Shown: one piece after another, positions 1-9,100 of the stretch
Position numbering within the stretch: position 1 is the first letter of the stretch
How the letters are laid out: each line of letters opens with the position of its first letter
Assembly: GCF_030389965.1 (NCBI RefSeq)
Contig: NZ_CP128399.1
Location: 372,001 to 436,000 of the forward strand
Direction: 5' to 3'
Source: Candidatus Chlorohelix allophototropha
GTDB lineage: Bacteria > Chloroflexota > Chloroflexia > Chloroheliales > Chloroheliaceae
DNA: 64,000 nt
The notes under the pieces: generated by a model
Seen by the model: only the letters and a program-made list of their open reading frames with translations
Databases searched by the model: none
Told to the model about the DNA's origin: nothing
Position numbers and translations under genes: made by a program

Positions 1-233
1 CTCATAAAGGTATCCGGTTTAAGCATTATTAGTAAATATTGAGGTTATGAGCTTACTTTGAAATCAAAAGCAATCTTGGCGCTTACAGGCTACTGCTTCG
101 TAGTATAATTTTAGGAAGCATTATAACATAGAAAACCCTTCAGCTGACCAAATTATTTATTAGATTTACTAATGAAGTGAGGCTATACTCGCTGCTTTTA
201 CTCAGGGTTTGCCTGATATTTCACATGTTACCC

Positions 234-263
234 TTGACACACAATAGTTCGTTAGAGTAGTAT
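234..263 (+). promoter_or_regulatory. candidate promoter of the nuo operon
   Basis: TTGACA at 234-239 and TAGTAT at 258-263 are separated by 18 bp. They lie about 105 bp upstream of the first nuo start codon. The -35 box is a perfect sigma-70-type hexamer and the -10 box matches 4 of 6. The rest of 1-367 is AT-rich with no gene that I can support, so this is the best visible promoter for the operon. Confidence 0.5.
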
Positions 264-367
264 GTTAAAAACACAAAGCAGTGTCTTTGGTAACAAATAT
301 ACCCGTGAAAATTCCCCTAAAATTAAAACCCGTGCCTTAAAAACGCGGGAGAGAAAGCGATAGAGCG

Positions 368-724
368 ATGCTTGAAGGGTATGTGCCCATACTAATTCTA
401 TTAATTTTTGCTGTGTTAGCTTCGTTCCTTTTCAGTGGAATAGCGTTGCTGCAGAACGCAAAAAACCCCAGTGAAGCCAAAACATCGACTTACGAGGGTG
501 GTGTGCCTTTGCTACAGCAAGTTCCGAATCGTTTCCCCGTTAAATTTCTGGAAGTGGCGATGCTCTTCCTTATTTTTGACATTGAAACGGTGGCTTTCTT
601 TCCGTGGGCGGTACTGCTAAACCAACTTAAGGTATTTGGTTTGGTTGAGATGGGCTTATTTTTACTGGTATTGGGCGTGGGTTATATCTATTTGCTCAAA
701 AAGGGCGCATTCAAATGGGATTAA
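368..724 (+). CDS. nuoA: NADH-quinone oxidoreductase subunit A
   Basis: Small membrane subunit of respiratory complex I, coupling NADH:quinone electron transfer to proton pumping. The 118-aa protein has the expected three transmembrane segments (about 6-28, 63-82, 88-110) and the family signature FDIETVAFFPWA around residues 72-83. In the loop after TM1 the usual YECG reads YEGG, so the ND3-type cysteine is absent. It is the first gene of a tight nuoABCDEF run, with 3 nt to nuoB. A GGAGAG stretch about 12 nt upstream is the likely ribosome binding site. Confidence 0.95.
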   Translation: MLEGYVPILILLIFAVLASFLFSGIALLQNAKNPSEAKTSTYEGGVPLLQQVPNRFPVKFLEVAMLFLIFDIETVAFFPWAVLLNQLKVFGLVEMGLFLLVLGVGYIYLLKKGAFKWD

Positions 725-727
725 AAA

Positions 728-1330
728 ATGGGTAATGAGCTTTATCGTGTTGAAGATTTTTTCACTATAAATGCAACTCGTCCCGGTGATGCTCAATCAA
801 TTATGAGCGCCTCTCCGGTGGGGGGTATGGTCACTACTACCGTTGATAACTTGGCAAATTGGGGGCGAAAATCCTCTTTATGGCCTGCTCTATTTGGGTT
901 GGCTTGTTGCGCTATCGAAATGATGGCGACAGGGGGCGCTAGGTTTGATATGGCACGTTTTGGTTCGGAAGTATTCCGAGCTTCCCCACGACAAGCTGAT
1001 TTGATGATTGTGGCGGGGCGTGTTTCTGCTAAGATGGCTCCTGCCGTTCGCCAAATTTACGAACAGATGCCCGGTCCTAAATGGGTAATTGCGATGGGAG
1101 CATGCGCCAGTTGTGGTGGCGTATTCAACAATTATGCTATTGTACAGGGCGTAGATTTGATAGTGCCGGTAGATGTTTATGTGGCAGGTTGTCCACCTAA
1201 TCCCGAAGCGCTATTGGAAGGCTTTCAAATTTTACAGAAAAAAATCATGGCAGGCGTGCCCAATCCACCTGATCCGATGAGTTATGCCCCGGAGGTAGTG
1301 AGTGACCCCAACTTCGGACGAACCCGCTAA
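728..1330 (+). CDS. nuoB: NADH-quinone oxidoreductase subunit B
   Basis: Peripheral-arm subunit of complex I that carries the last iron-sulfur cluster (N2), the direct electron donor to quinone. The 200-aa protein shows the four expected cysteine ligands: the tandem pair C60-C61, C126 in the GACASCGG segment and C155 in AGCPPNPE. Length is normal, with an N-terminal extension of about 40 residues before the conserved core. The 3' end overlaps nuoC by 29 nt, and the nuoC ribosome binding site lies inside nuoB, which suggests translational coupling. Confidence 0.96.
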   Translation: MGNELYRVEDFFTINATRPGDAQSIMSASPVGGMVTTTVDNLANWGRKSSLWPALFGLACCAIEMMATGGARFDMARFGSEVFRASPRQADLMIVAGRVSAKMAPAVRQIYEQMPGPKWVIAMGACASCGGVFNNYAIVQGVDLIVPVDVYVAGCPPNPEALLEGFQILQKKIMAGVPNPPDPMSYAPEVVSDPNFGRTR

Positions 1331-1838
1331 CCCGGTTCAAAATGAGGAAAATACTCTCAAGGCAGAGCGTTTTCCAAACGTAAAACGCAGCGAAATGCGA
1401 GCGGCGGATGGTACGCCCACTTTTATTGTACCTGCCGATGAATTGCTGGAAGTATTGCAGTATCTGCGCGATGAAGCCCGCTTTACTATGCTGGAAGATG
1501 TCACGGCGGTAGATTGGAAAAAAGAGCCGCGCTTCCAGCTAGTTTATAATTTATTGTCGCTAGAACGAGCTTCCGTTATCCGAATAAAAGTAAATTTGCC
1601 GGGAGAGAATCCAATCGTATCCAGCGTCACTGCCTTATTTCCGGGCGCTAACTGGTACGAGCGCGAGGTTTTCGACCTATTCGGTATTACTTTTACCGAG
1701 CATCCGGACTTGCGGCGTATAGAAATGCCGGATGATTGGCAAGGTCACCCACTTCGCAAAGATTATCCCATTACGGGACCGCGCCGCCCGGTTATGCCTG
1801 CTAATCAGTTCAGACCGGTCGGCAGAAGTAATTCATAA
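1302..1838 (+). CDS. nuoC: NADH-quinone oxidoreductase subunit C
   Basis: Hydrophilic 30-kDa-type subunit of the complex I connecting module. The 178-aa protein ends with the family signature around residues 108-155: [13 protein letters not shown], then HPDLRRI and a GHPLRKDYP segment. The start is GTG at 1302, chosen because GGAGGT at 1291-1296 sits 5 nt upstream. The gene therefore begins inside nuoB in another frame. It is a separate gene here and not a nuoCD fusion. Confidence 0.93.
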   Translation: MTPTSDEPANPVQNEENTLKAERFPNVKRSEMRAADGTPTFIVPADELLEVLQYLRDEARFTMLEDVTAVDWKKEPRFQLVYNLLSLERASVIRIKVNLPGENPIVSSVTALFPGANWYEREVFDLFGITFTEHPDLRRIEMPDDWQGHPLRKDYPITGPRRPVMPANQFRPVGRSNS

Positions 1839-1856
1839 GAGAAGAGGTCGTTAAGC

Positions 1857-3137
1857 TTGGAAGATCTGGCTTTAAAGGATAGCTGGTTACAGGAAGACGG
1901 AGATAAAGAGGACGAGAGTAATATTCTCGACCCTGAAATAGTTGACCAGTCAGAGTCGCCTGATAAAGAGTTGATGACCATAAATATGGGACCTCAACAT
2001 CCTTCGACTCATGGGGTTTTGCGGTTAGTAGTTACACTGAGTGGTGAGTCGGTGGTAAAATGCGTGCCGGACATCGGCTATTTGCATACTGGCATTGAAA
2101 AAACCGCCGAGAGCAAAACCTATAATCAGGCTCTTACCCTGACCGACCGTACCGATTATCTTAACCCGCTTATTAATAACTTAGGCTTTTCGCTGGCAGT
2201 CGAAAGGTTGCTTGGAATCGAGAAGCAAGTACCGCAGAAGGCGCAAGTTACACGGGTAATACTTACTGAGCTTCAACGCATTAGCAGTCATTTAGTATGG
2301 CTTGGTACGCACGCGATGGATTTGGGAGCGCTGAGTACCTTCCTTTACGGAATGCGAGAGCGCGAAATTATCCTCGATATTTTCGAGAAGTGCGCGGGCG
2401 TGCGGATGATGACCAGTTATATTATGCCCGGTGGCTTGTATGCCGATTTACCCTCCGGTTTTGACACCGATGTGCGCAATTTTCTGGCTATTTTCAAGAA
2501 GAGATGGCCTGAGTACCATACACTCCTGACTAACAGTGAGCTATGGTTTGAACGCACCAAAGGTATCGGCGCTCTAACCGCGCAGGAGGCAATTTCTTAT
2601 GGCGTAACCGGCCCGATTTTGCGCGCTTCTGGGGTAAACTATGATGTGCGTAAAATGTTCCCCTATATCGGTTACGAAACTTATGATTTTGAAGTGCCGC
2701 TCGGCAAGACCGGGGATGTTTATGATCGCTTTATGGTGCGTATGCTCGAAGTACCACAGAGTATCCGAATTATAGAGCAAGCCTTGGATAAGTTGCCCGA
2801 AGGGGATTGGATGATTGACGACCCCAAGATTGCCCCCCCTAAGAAATGGCAAATCGCTACCAATATGGAATCGCTAATACACCATTTCAAGTTGTTTACG
2901 GAAGGCTACAAACCCCCGGCGGGTGAAATTTACAGTCGAGTAGAGTCGGCGCGTGGCGAACTGGCATATTATTTGGTTAGCGATGGCAGCAACAAGCCCT
3001 ATCGGATGCACATTCGCGCCCCTAGCTTTGCCAATCTACAAAGTATGCCTTTAATGTTGGAAGGCAAGTCAAACTTTGCCGATATTGTATCGGCAATCGG
3101 CTCAATTGACATTATCTTGGGTGAAGTGGACAGATGA
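1857..3137 (+). CDS. nuoD: NADH-quinone oxidoreductase subunit D
   Basis: 49-kDa-type complex I subunit that forms the quinone-binding pocket with NuoB. The 426-aa protein has the N-terminal NMGPQHPSTHGVLRL motif (H48, H52) and the conserved C-terminal HIRAPSF region followed by D-x-I-x-G-E-V-D-R. About 40 acidic residues precede the core. The start is a TTG with a GAGG sequence 9 nt upstream; the next internal Met (residue 40) would give a protein close to the usual length, so the exact start is uncertain. The stop overlaps the nuoE start by 4 nt (ATGA). Confidence 0.94.
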   Translation: MEDLALKDSWLQEDGDKEDESNILDPEIVDQSESPDKELMTINMGPQHPSTHGVLRLVVTLSGESVVKCVPDIGYLHTGIEKTAESKTYNQALTLTDRTDYLNPLINNLGFSLAVERLLGIEKQVPQKAQVTRVILTELQRISSHLVWLGTHAMDLGALSTFLYGMREREIILDIFEKCAGVRMMTSYIMPGGLYADLPSGFDTDVRNFLAIFKKRWPEYHTLLTNSELWFERTKGIGALTAQEAISYGVTGPILRASGVNYDVRKMFPYIGYETYDFEVPLGKTGDVYDRFMVRMLEVPQSIRIIEQALDKLPEGDWMIDDPKIAPPKKWQIATNMESLIHHFKLFTEGYKPPAGEIYSRVESARGELAYYLVSDGSNKPYRMHIRAPSFANLQSMPLMLEGKSNFADIVSAIGSIDIILGEVDR

Positions 3138-3664
3138 ATAACGGAACAACCGCTTCTGAGCAAAAACTGAGTGAGGAAGCGCGACAGCGTATTTATGCGC
3201 TAAGAAAAAATTACCCAGAAGGCAGGTCTGCCAGTGCAGTGATACCTGCTCTGCATATTGTACAGGCTGAGATTGGCTTCATCTCGACTGAAGCGGCAAC
3301 TGAAGTAGCCGGATTGCTGGATATGCTGGTGAGCGAGGTTGAGCAGGTTGTAACCTTCTACCGGATGTTTTTTACCAAGCCGGTAGGCAAGTATGTTATT
3401 AAAGTGTGTGATAGCATTTCGTGCTATCTGCGGGGTAGTGATGAACTTTTGGAAATGGGCAAGGAAAAACTTTCTCTGAAATTGGGGGAAACCACCCCTG
3501 ATGGCAGAATAACCCTGATGAAAATCGAATGCCTTGCCGCTTGTTCTGCTGCTCCGTGCGCACAGGTTAACGACGAATATGTCTATAACCTAAACCCAGA
3601 ATTGTTTGTAGCGATGCTAGAAGAGTTGCAGACGGCGGAAGAAAATCCTTATTACTTACCCTAG
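3134..3664 (+). CDS. nuoE: NADH-quinone oxidoreductase subunit E
   Basis: 24-kDa-type subunit of the NADH dehydrogenase module, holding a thioredoxin-like [2Fe-2S] cluster. The four ligands are visible as C92-x4-C97 and C133-x3-C137. The 176-aa length is typical. Its ATG overlaps the nuoD stop codon, so translation is probably coupled. nuoF follows after 14 nt. Its presence shows that the complex has an NADH-oxidising module and is not one of the 11-subunit ferredoxin-type enzymes. Confidence 0.95.
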   Translation: MNNGTTASEQKLSEEARQRIYALRKNYPEGRSASAVIPALHIVQAEIGFISTEAATEVAGLLDMLVSEVEQVVTFYRMFFTKPVGKYVIKVCDSISCYLRGSDELLEMGKEKLSLKLGETTPDGRITLMKIECLAACSAAPCAQVNDEYVYNLNPELFVAMLEELQTAEENPYYLP

Positions 3665-3678
3665 AGAGAATTTAGCCA

Positions 3679-5061
3679 ATGAGCAAAGGTTTGATGCTAT
3701 ATCCTGAGCCAAAATCGGCTACCCCTGAAGGTAAGCCGCCTTTTCCATATATATTGCTTAAACACCGTGAAATCCCGGATATTTACAAGCTCGAAGTGTA
3801 TCGCGCTAATAGTGGCTATGCCGCCCTCGCCAAAACCTTAAAGGAATATAAACCTGAGCAGGTGATAGATTTGGTTAAGGTGAGCGGATTACGTGGGCGT
3901 GGTGGTGCGGGTTTCTCTACTGGTATAAAGTGGAGCTTTATCCCAAAGGACGAAAGCATTGTTAAGTATGTAGCCTGCAATTCGGATGAAAGCGAACCCG
4001 GCACGTGCAGCAACCACGAAATTATTGATGGCAATCCCCACCAACTGATAGAAGGAATCCTAATAGCTTGTTACGCAATCGGCTCAAAAATAGGCTTTAT
4101 CTATATACGAGGTGAATTTGCCAGAGGAGCGCGGGTTCTGGAAAGAGCGGTTGAAGAGGCACGCGCCGCCGGATTGATAGGTAAAAACATTCTCGGCAGC
4201 GATTTTAGCTGTGAAATAGTGGTACATCGTGGGGCAGGGGCGTATATTTGCGGCGAAGAAACCGCTTTGTTGGAGTCTCTAGAAGGCAAGCGCGGCTTTC
4301 CAAAACTGAAACCACCCTTTCCGGCTAATGTCGGCGGTGGCGTGTATGGTGCGCCTACTGTCATTAACAACTCGCTAACCCTTGCTACTGTACCGCACAT
4401 AATGCTCAATGGGGCGGAGTGGTTCACTCAGTGGGGTACAGAGAAAAGCAAAGGGATTGCCCTTTACAGCCTGAGTGGGCATGTAGAACGCCCCGGTAAC
4501 TATGAGTTGCCGATGAATACCACCTTTCGCACTCTGATAAATGAGCTTGGCGGGGGTGTATGGAAGGGGCGAAAGCTGAAATGTATTATCCCCGGCGGTT
4601 CCTCGATGCCCATCTTGCCCGCTACTGATGAAGTGCTGGATACCACGATGGATTTTGAAGGGGTAGCAGCACGCGGCTCAATGCTTGGTTCGGCTGGAAT
4701 AATAGTTTTCGATGACCAAACCTGCATCGTAGGGGCAGTGTTGCGCTTGGTAGAGTTTTACAAGGATGAATCTTGCGGTAAATGTACCCCTTGTCGTGAA
4801 GGTACGCAATGGTTGGTGCAAATTTTGCACCGACTTGAACATGGGCATGGACGACCGGAAGACCTAGATTTGTTACTCAACGTGGGCGGCAATATACAGG
4901 GAAAATCGTTTTGTTTGTTGGGCGATTCTGCGCCTGTTCCGATTACCAGCGCCATGCATCTGTTCCGAGCAGAATTTGAATACCACATAAAAGAAGGACG
5001 TTGTATGGTGGGTTCGGGAGCAAACCGCCCTCCAAAACGTGAAGTTGCAGTTGCTCAATAA
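3679..5061 (+). CDS. nuoF: NADH-quinone oxidoreductase subunit F (NADH/FMN-binding)
   Basis: 51-kDa-type subunit where NADH is oxidised; it binds FMN and one [4Fe-4S] cluster. The glycine-rich GRGGAGFSTG (about 73-82) belongs to the nucleotide/flavin site. The cluster ligands are C366, C369 and C372 in SCGKCTPCREG plus C412 in GKSFCLLGD. The 460-aa length is normal. No nuoG follows: a terminator begins 13 nt after the stop, then a gene on the other strand. Confidence 0.96.
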   Translation: MSKGLMLYPEPKSATPEGKPPFPYILLKHREIPDIYKLEVYRANSGYAALAKTLKEYKPEQVIDLVKVSGLRGRGGAGFSTGIKWSFIPKDESIVKYVACNSDESEPGTCSNHEIIDGNPHQLIEGILIACYAIGSKIGFIYIRGEFARGARVLERAVEEARAAGLIGKNILGSDFSCEIVVHRGAGAYICGEETALLESLEGKRGFPKLKPPFPANVGGGVYGAPTVINNSLTLATVPHIMLNGAEWFTQWGTEKSKGIALYSLSGHVERPGNYELPMNTTFRTLINELGGGVWKGRKLKCIIPGGSSMPILPATDEVLDTTMDFEGVAARGSMLGSAGIIVFDDQTCIVGAVLRLVEFYKDESCGKCTPCREGTQWLVQILHRLEHGHGRPEDLDLLLNVGGNIQGKSFCLLGDSAPVPITSAMHLFRAEFEYHIKEGRCMVGSGANRPPKREVAVAQ

Positions 5062-5074
5062 AAATTCCAGAGAT

Positions 5075-5106
5075 GAGGCGACGAGAGATTGTCGCTTCTC
5101 TTTTGT
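5075..5106 (+). terminator. terminator after nuoF
   Basis: GAGGCGAC (5075-5082) pairs with GTCGCTTC (5091-5098) through an 8-nt loop, with one G-U pair, and is followed by a T-rich tract. It closes the nuo operon after six genes. Confidence 0.8.
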
Positions 5107-5119
5107 TTATAAAGGGGAA

Positions 5120-5581
5120 TCAAGACATGAGAATTGCTATAGCAGCCGCAGTATAAATCGGCGGTTCAGCTAGTTGAACAAGCTCGTAATACCAAATTTC
5201 TACAGGCTGCCCGATTCTAAGAGTGTCGCCAGTGATAGATAAATACCGGGAGTTCTGCTTCAAGAAATAATTGTCTTGAAAAGAAGTACGGACAGTTATT
5301 TTCTTGCTAAAGCCTGAGCTAGGCAAAGAAATATCCAGCCAGCCCGGTTGTAGCTGAATAATAGTGCCGATTTCAGGGGTGCTATTTACCTTTTTGAAAG
5401 AATCGGCAGAGAAATCAAGGGGCGTAAGCCTTAGATTGGTACTTGCAAACGTTTGTGCACCTGTGGCGGGGGCTTTGGTCGCTTCATTCAGGATAATTGC
5501 TGTGGCAGTACCGCAGGCTGCCAAAAGCATGCTGGAAGTTAGTACCGCAAAGATCAAACTTGATATTTTAATTGAATTCAT
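5120..5581 (-). CDS. putative lipoprotein of unknown function
   Basis: A 153-aa exported protein. The N-terminus has a lysine at position 5, a hydrophobic stretch and a lipobox LLAAC with the acylated cysteine at residue 23, so it should be anchored on the outer face of the membrane. The rest is a small, probably beta-rich domain containing RLTPLDFSADSF and a C-terminal hydrophobic stretch. I do not recognise a family. A GGGAG sequence upstream of the ATG supports the start. It is convergent with nuoF across the terminator and divergent from gpmI. Confidence 0.75.
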   Translation of the reverse strand: MNSIKISSLIFAVLTSSMLLAACGTATAIILNEATKAPATGAQTFASTNLRLTPLDFSADSFKKVNSTPEIGTIIQLQPGWLDISLPSSGFSKKITVRTSFQDNYFLKQNSRYLSITGDTLRIGQPVEIWYYELVQLAEPPIYTAAAIAILMS

Positions 5582-5812
5582 TTCCTGCGCTCCCTTACCA
5601 TTTTTAATAATTACTCTGTATTAATAAATGCATTTACCCTCTAAAAATCACAATCAAAGCAAAGAATTCTTTAACTCAAATCAATTCATATCGGAATTCT
5701 AGCTATGTGTAATTCTGCGCATCAGGCAATGCAATGATGTATAATTCCACAGTAATCTGACTGCTAAACTGCTTCCGCTGATGGCGGATACTTGTGGAGG
5801 ACTTTATTTTTA

Positions 5813-7423
5813 ATGTCTACAATAAAAGAACAAAATAGACCAAAACCTGTCGTTTTATTGGTAATGGATGGTTGGGGATATCGCGAAGAGCGTGAGGGCA
5901 ACGCCGTTCTTGGGCACACCCCTCATCTTGAGCGCTATTGGGAAACCTATCCGCACACCTTTTTACATACCAGCGGTGAAGCGGTAGGCTTACCGGATGG
6001 TCAGATGGGAAATAGTGAAGTTGGGCATATGAATCTGGGTGCCGGTTTCATTGTCTATCAGCAACTTGTGCGGATTAATAAGGATATTCGCACTGGCGCA
6101 TTTTATAAAATCCCGGCGTTGGTCGGTGCGGTTGAACACGCCAAAAAGAATAATTCTAACTTGCATTTGATGGGTTTGATAGGACCCGGTGGTGTACATG
6201 CCTACAGCGAACACCTCTTTGCTTTGCTAAAGCTTGCTCAGGAGGGTGGTTTACCCTCTGAAAGAGTTTTTGTACATTGTTTTATGGATGGACGTGATAC
6301 CGCTCCTACCAGTGGGCGTAGTTTTGTAGAAGAGGTTGAAAGCCAATTAAAAGTATTTGGCGGACGCATTGCTACTGTATCCGGGCGTTACTACGCAATG
6401 GATCGTGATAACCGCTGGGAACGGGTAAAACGCGCTTATCTAGCCTTGACTAAAGGCGAAGGAAATTTTGCCAATAGTGCAGATGAAGCGCTTGCAAGAA
6501 GCTACGATGCTACTATCACCGATGAGTTTGTTGAGCCAACTGTCATTCTTACCGATGGTAAGCCAACCGCTATGGTGCAGGATAATGACGCAGTGGTTTT
6601 CTTCAATTTCAGGTCTGACCGCGCTCGCGAATTGACTAAAGCTTTTGTACATGATGACGAACATTTCGGCATGCACTTGCATACCGATGATGCCAAACCG
6701 TTAGGTTTTGCCCGTGAACGTTATCTGCAAAACCTCTATTTCGCTACCATGACCGAATATCAAGAAGGGCTGCCCGTACAAGTGGCTTACGATCCGTTGG
6801 ATGTACAGTTGCCGGTAGCGGCAGTGGTCAGCAAAGCCGGACTAAAACAATTGCACACCGCCGAAACCGAAAAATATGCTCATGTGACTTTCTTTTTCAA
6901 CGGCGGGCGTGAAGAACCTTTCCCCAACGAAGAGCGCATACTTATTGCTTCTCCTAAAGTAGCTACTTATGACCTGAAGCCGGAGATGAGCGCGTACGAG
7001 GTTACCGATTCCCTGTTGGAAAAATTGGAGCAAGACCTATACGATTTTATCATCATAAACTTTGCGAATTTTGATATGGTGGGACATACCGGCAGATTTG
7101 AGGCAGCTGTGAAAGCAGCAGAAGCGGTGGATATTTGTGTAAGCAAGGTAGTGGCTAGTGTCTTGGGCAAGGGCGGTGTATTACTGCTTACCGCCGATCA
7201 TGGCAATGCCGAAAAGATGATAGACCCTGTTACCAAAGCGCCCTTTACCGAGCATACCACTACCCCTGTACAATGTATTTTGGTATCTCCGGAAGGCTCA
7301 CCTTATAGAAGCGTCAAATTGCGAGAAAGTGGGATAATGGCGGATGTTGCTCCTACTCTCCTACAATTGCTCAACCTTGCAAAGCCGTCCGAAATGACGC
7401 AGGAAAGCCTGATTACTGAGTAA
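5813..7423 (+). CDS. gpmI: 2,3-bisphosphoglycerate-independent phosphoglycerate mutase
   Basis: Glycolytic and gluconeogenic enzyme interconverting 3- and 2-phosphoglycerate, of the alkaline-phosphatase superfamily with two manganese ions. The N-terminus carries the metal motif VMDGWG (D19) and the nucleophile serine S68 in GNSEVGHMNLGAG. HCFMDGRDTAP and the C-terminal ADHGNAEKM and HTTTPV motifs complete the active site. The reading frame can be opened from a TTG at 5792, but that would place the GGAGG (5796-5800) inside the gene. The ATG at 5813 downstream of it is preferred, giving 536 aa. Confidence 0.96.
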   Translation: MSTIKEQNRPKPVVLLVMDGWGYREEREGNAVLGHTPHLERYWETYPHTFLHTSGEAVGLPDGQMGNSEVGHMNLGAGFIVYQQLVRINKDIRTGAFYKIPALVGAVEHAKKNNSNLHLMGLIGPGGVHAYSEHLFALLKLAQEGGLPSERVFVHCFMDGRDTAPTSGRSFVEEVESQLKVFGGRIATVSGRYYAMDRDNRWERVKRAYLALTKGEGNFANSADEALARSYDATITDEFVEPTVILTDGKPTAMVQDNDAVVFFNFRSDRARELTKAFVHDDEHFGMHLHTDDAKPLGFARERYLQNLYFATMTEYQEGLPVQVAYDPLDVQLPVAAVVSKAGLKQLHTAETEKYAHVTFFFNGGREEPFPNEERILIASPKVATYDLKPEMSAYEVTDSLLEKLEQDLYDFIIINFANFDMVGHTGRFEAAVKAAEAVDICVSKVVASVLGKGGVLLLTADHGNAEKMIDPVTKAPFTEHTTTPVQCILVSPEGSPYRSVKLRESGIMADVAPTLLQLLNLAKPSEMTQESLITE

Positions 7424-7451
7424 CAAAATAGAGCAAACTACGAGGAGTGAA

Positions 7452-7904
7452 ATGAGAGACGCAATTCTGGTAGAAGTGAAGATTGAGGGAATAGCATTCC
7501 ATCAAATAAGAACTTTTTCCGACAACCGAGGATTCTTTCGTGAAGTAGCACGCATGGATTTGCCGCTGTTCGAGGAGGGTTTTGCCCGTAAGTTTCATGC
7601 GTCTCTCGCACTGGGTAAAGCCCCGCTATGGATGTGCCATCCTACCGAAACCGCCTGGTTCTATGTTCCGACAGGCGCGGTAAGTTTGCAACTGCGCGAC
7701 TTGCGGGAAAAGTCTTCCACTTTCGGGGTTCAGATTCAATATGAGTTGTCCGGCGCGGAACAAGCCAGCGTCATAAAAATACCTGCTGGCGTGGCATATT
7801 CGTTTGAAGCTCTAAACGCTTCTTGCGCTGAAATAATCCAACTGGTAGGCGCAAACTATAGCCATAAGAACCTGAAATATTTTCCGTTTGAGAAATCCCA
7901 CTAG
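7452..7904 (+). CDS. RmlC-like cupin, dTDP-4-dehydrorhamnose 3,5-epimerase-related
   Basis: A 150-aa protein with the RmlC N-terminal signature F-x-D-x-R-G-x-F-x-E (FSDNRGFFREV, residues 23-33) and the downstream L-x-L-R-D-L-R core. The strand that normally reads RGLHYQ is replaced by LWMCHPTE, keeping one histidine. The family epimerises nucleotide-sugar ketones. The unusual active-site strand and lack of other rhamnose genes nearby make a true RmlC role uncertain. GAGGAG upstream of the ATG supports the start. It follows gpmI by 28 nt and may be cotranscribed. Confidence 0.65.
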   Translation: MRDAILVEVKIEGIAFHQIRTFSDNRGFFREVARMDLPLFEEGFARKFHASLALGKAPLWMCHPTETAWFYVPTGAVSLQLRDLREKSSTFGVQIQYELSGAEQASVIKIPAGVAYSFEALNASCAEIIQLVGANYSHKNLKYFPFEKSH

Positions 7905-7973
7905 GATTAAAGCGGCTAATAATACCTGAGCGGCGCTATTGTAATATTTGAATTAGCACTGTGAGTATAAATT

Positions 7974-8360
7974 ATGAGTGGAGAAGAGATGTATCGCTGG
8001 TTTGAGGCAGAATTGAAGCGGGAAATACCTGCTGCTGCACAAAATCTAGCCTTCTCCTTCGAACCCACGGTTACCGCTGGGGTATCTCTGGCAACTATTT
8101 CGAGAATTACCGGCACGGGCAGACCACTTCTCAAAGCCGAAGTACGACCGGAGGGAGTACGTCTGAGTTTTCCGTTGGCGTGGCAACAGGCGCTGAGTGA
8201 TTGGCTGGGAGCACCACCACCGCAACAATATAGACTTAAATCAAATTGGGTAAATCAACCCAGTATTGGTGTAGCCGCCGCCGATCATGTTCCTTATTTT
8301 ACCAGCCTTGCTGCAAAAACTTTAGAATTACTTATTAAGGAAATTGAGACCGGCAATTAA
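7974..8360 (+). CDS. conserved hypothetical protein
   Basis: A soluble protein of up to 128 aa with no family that I recognise and no signal peptide or membrane segment. The N-terminal part is helical and charged (MYRWFEAELKREIPAA). Two starts are possible: ATG 7974, which lacks a good ribosome binding site, and ATG 7989, which has GGAGAAG just upstream and is the better-supported start (123 aa). Its stop overlaps the next start as TAATG, so it probably forms an operon with the membrane protein and uppP. Confidence 0.6.
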   Translation: MSGEEMYRWFEAELKREIPAAAQNLAFSFEPTVTAGVSLATISRITGTGRPLLKAEVRPEGVRLSFPLAWQQALSDWLGAPPPQQYRLKSNWVNQPSIGVAAADHVPYFTSLAAKTLELLIKEIETGN

Positions 8361-9100
8361 TGTTTAACCGGATAATCCCAGTATTTCTTCGTGCCTTAGC
8401 CGACCTGTGGGATAATTTGCTGGTGCTGGTGCTGGCAAATATCCTCTGGGCAATTAGCTTATTACCTGCGGTTTTGCTATTAAATCTGCCAGTTCCAGTG
8501 CCCTATGTTTATTTAATATCTATCTTGCCGCTTATTGTTCTGGGAGGTCCTGCTACTATCGGTCTATTCTCACTTACTGCCAATGTAACCCGCTTGGAAC
8601 GTCTTGAACTAGGCGAATTTTTCAAGGGTATTCGCACTTACTATTGGCGCGGTATTATATTGGCAATACTTAACCTGATTTTCGCTGCGTTTGCTTATAT
8701 AAATCTGGCATTTTATGCGTCTATAAATGTTGCGGGAGGGTTAGTTTCGATACTCTGGCTTTGGCTTATTTTCTTCTGGCTAGTATTGCAAGTTAGTTTA
8801 TGGCCTATGGCGATAAGTATCGAGAACAGGCTCAGCCTGCGGTTACTTTTCCGAAACAGTTTGCTGGCTACTTTCAAATATCTTTTCTTTACCCTGCTTA
8901 TAGGGATAGTGTTGGGAATTATTCTTTGCGGCTCCTATTATTTATTGTTTTTGCCCACTGTTTTATTTGGCATGTCCTATCACACATTGGTCAGTAATAA
9001 TGCTCTTCAAGCTATTTTAGATAAAGAAAAGCTTACAATCGAATCAAAAGCATCCGACAACGAGAAAGGTGAATCTGACTCAAAAACATGGACGAAATAA
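8360..9100 (+). CDS. multi-pass membrane protein, YesL/DUF624-like
   Basis: A 246-aa integral membrane protein with five or six hydrophobic segments (about 15-40, 47-75, 95-118, 125-155, 170-205) and a short polar C-terminal tail rich in Lys and Glu. The N-terminal pattern of an amphipathic helix with LWDNLLVLVLANILW followed by a GPAT segment resembles YesL-type (DUF624) proteins, whose function is unsettled. It starts in the stop codon of the preceding gene and overlaps uppP by 13 nt. The family assignment is tentative. Confidence 0.6.
   Translation: MFNRIIPVFLRALADLWDNLLVLVLANILWAISLLPAVLLLNLPVPVPYVYLISILPLIVLGGPATIGLFSLTANVTRLERLELGEFFKGIRTYYWRGIILAILNLIFAAFAYINLAFYASINVAGGLVSILWLWLIFFWLVLQVSLWPMAISIENRLSLRLLFRNSLLATFKYLFFTLLIGIVLGIILCGSYYLLFLPTVLFGMSYHTLVSNNALQAILDKEKLTIESKASDNEKGESDSKTWTK

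Noticed and set aside
7452-7904. Considered naming this gene rmlC
   Set aside because: The active-site strand differs from true epimerases and no other rhamnose pathway genes are adjacent.
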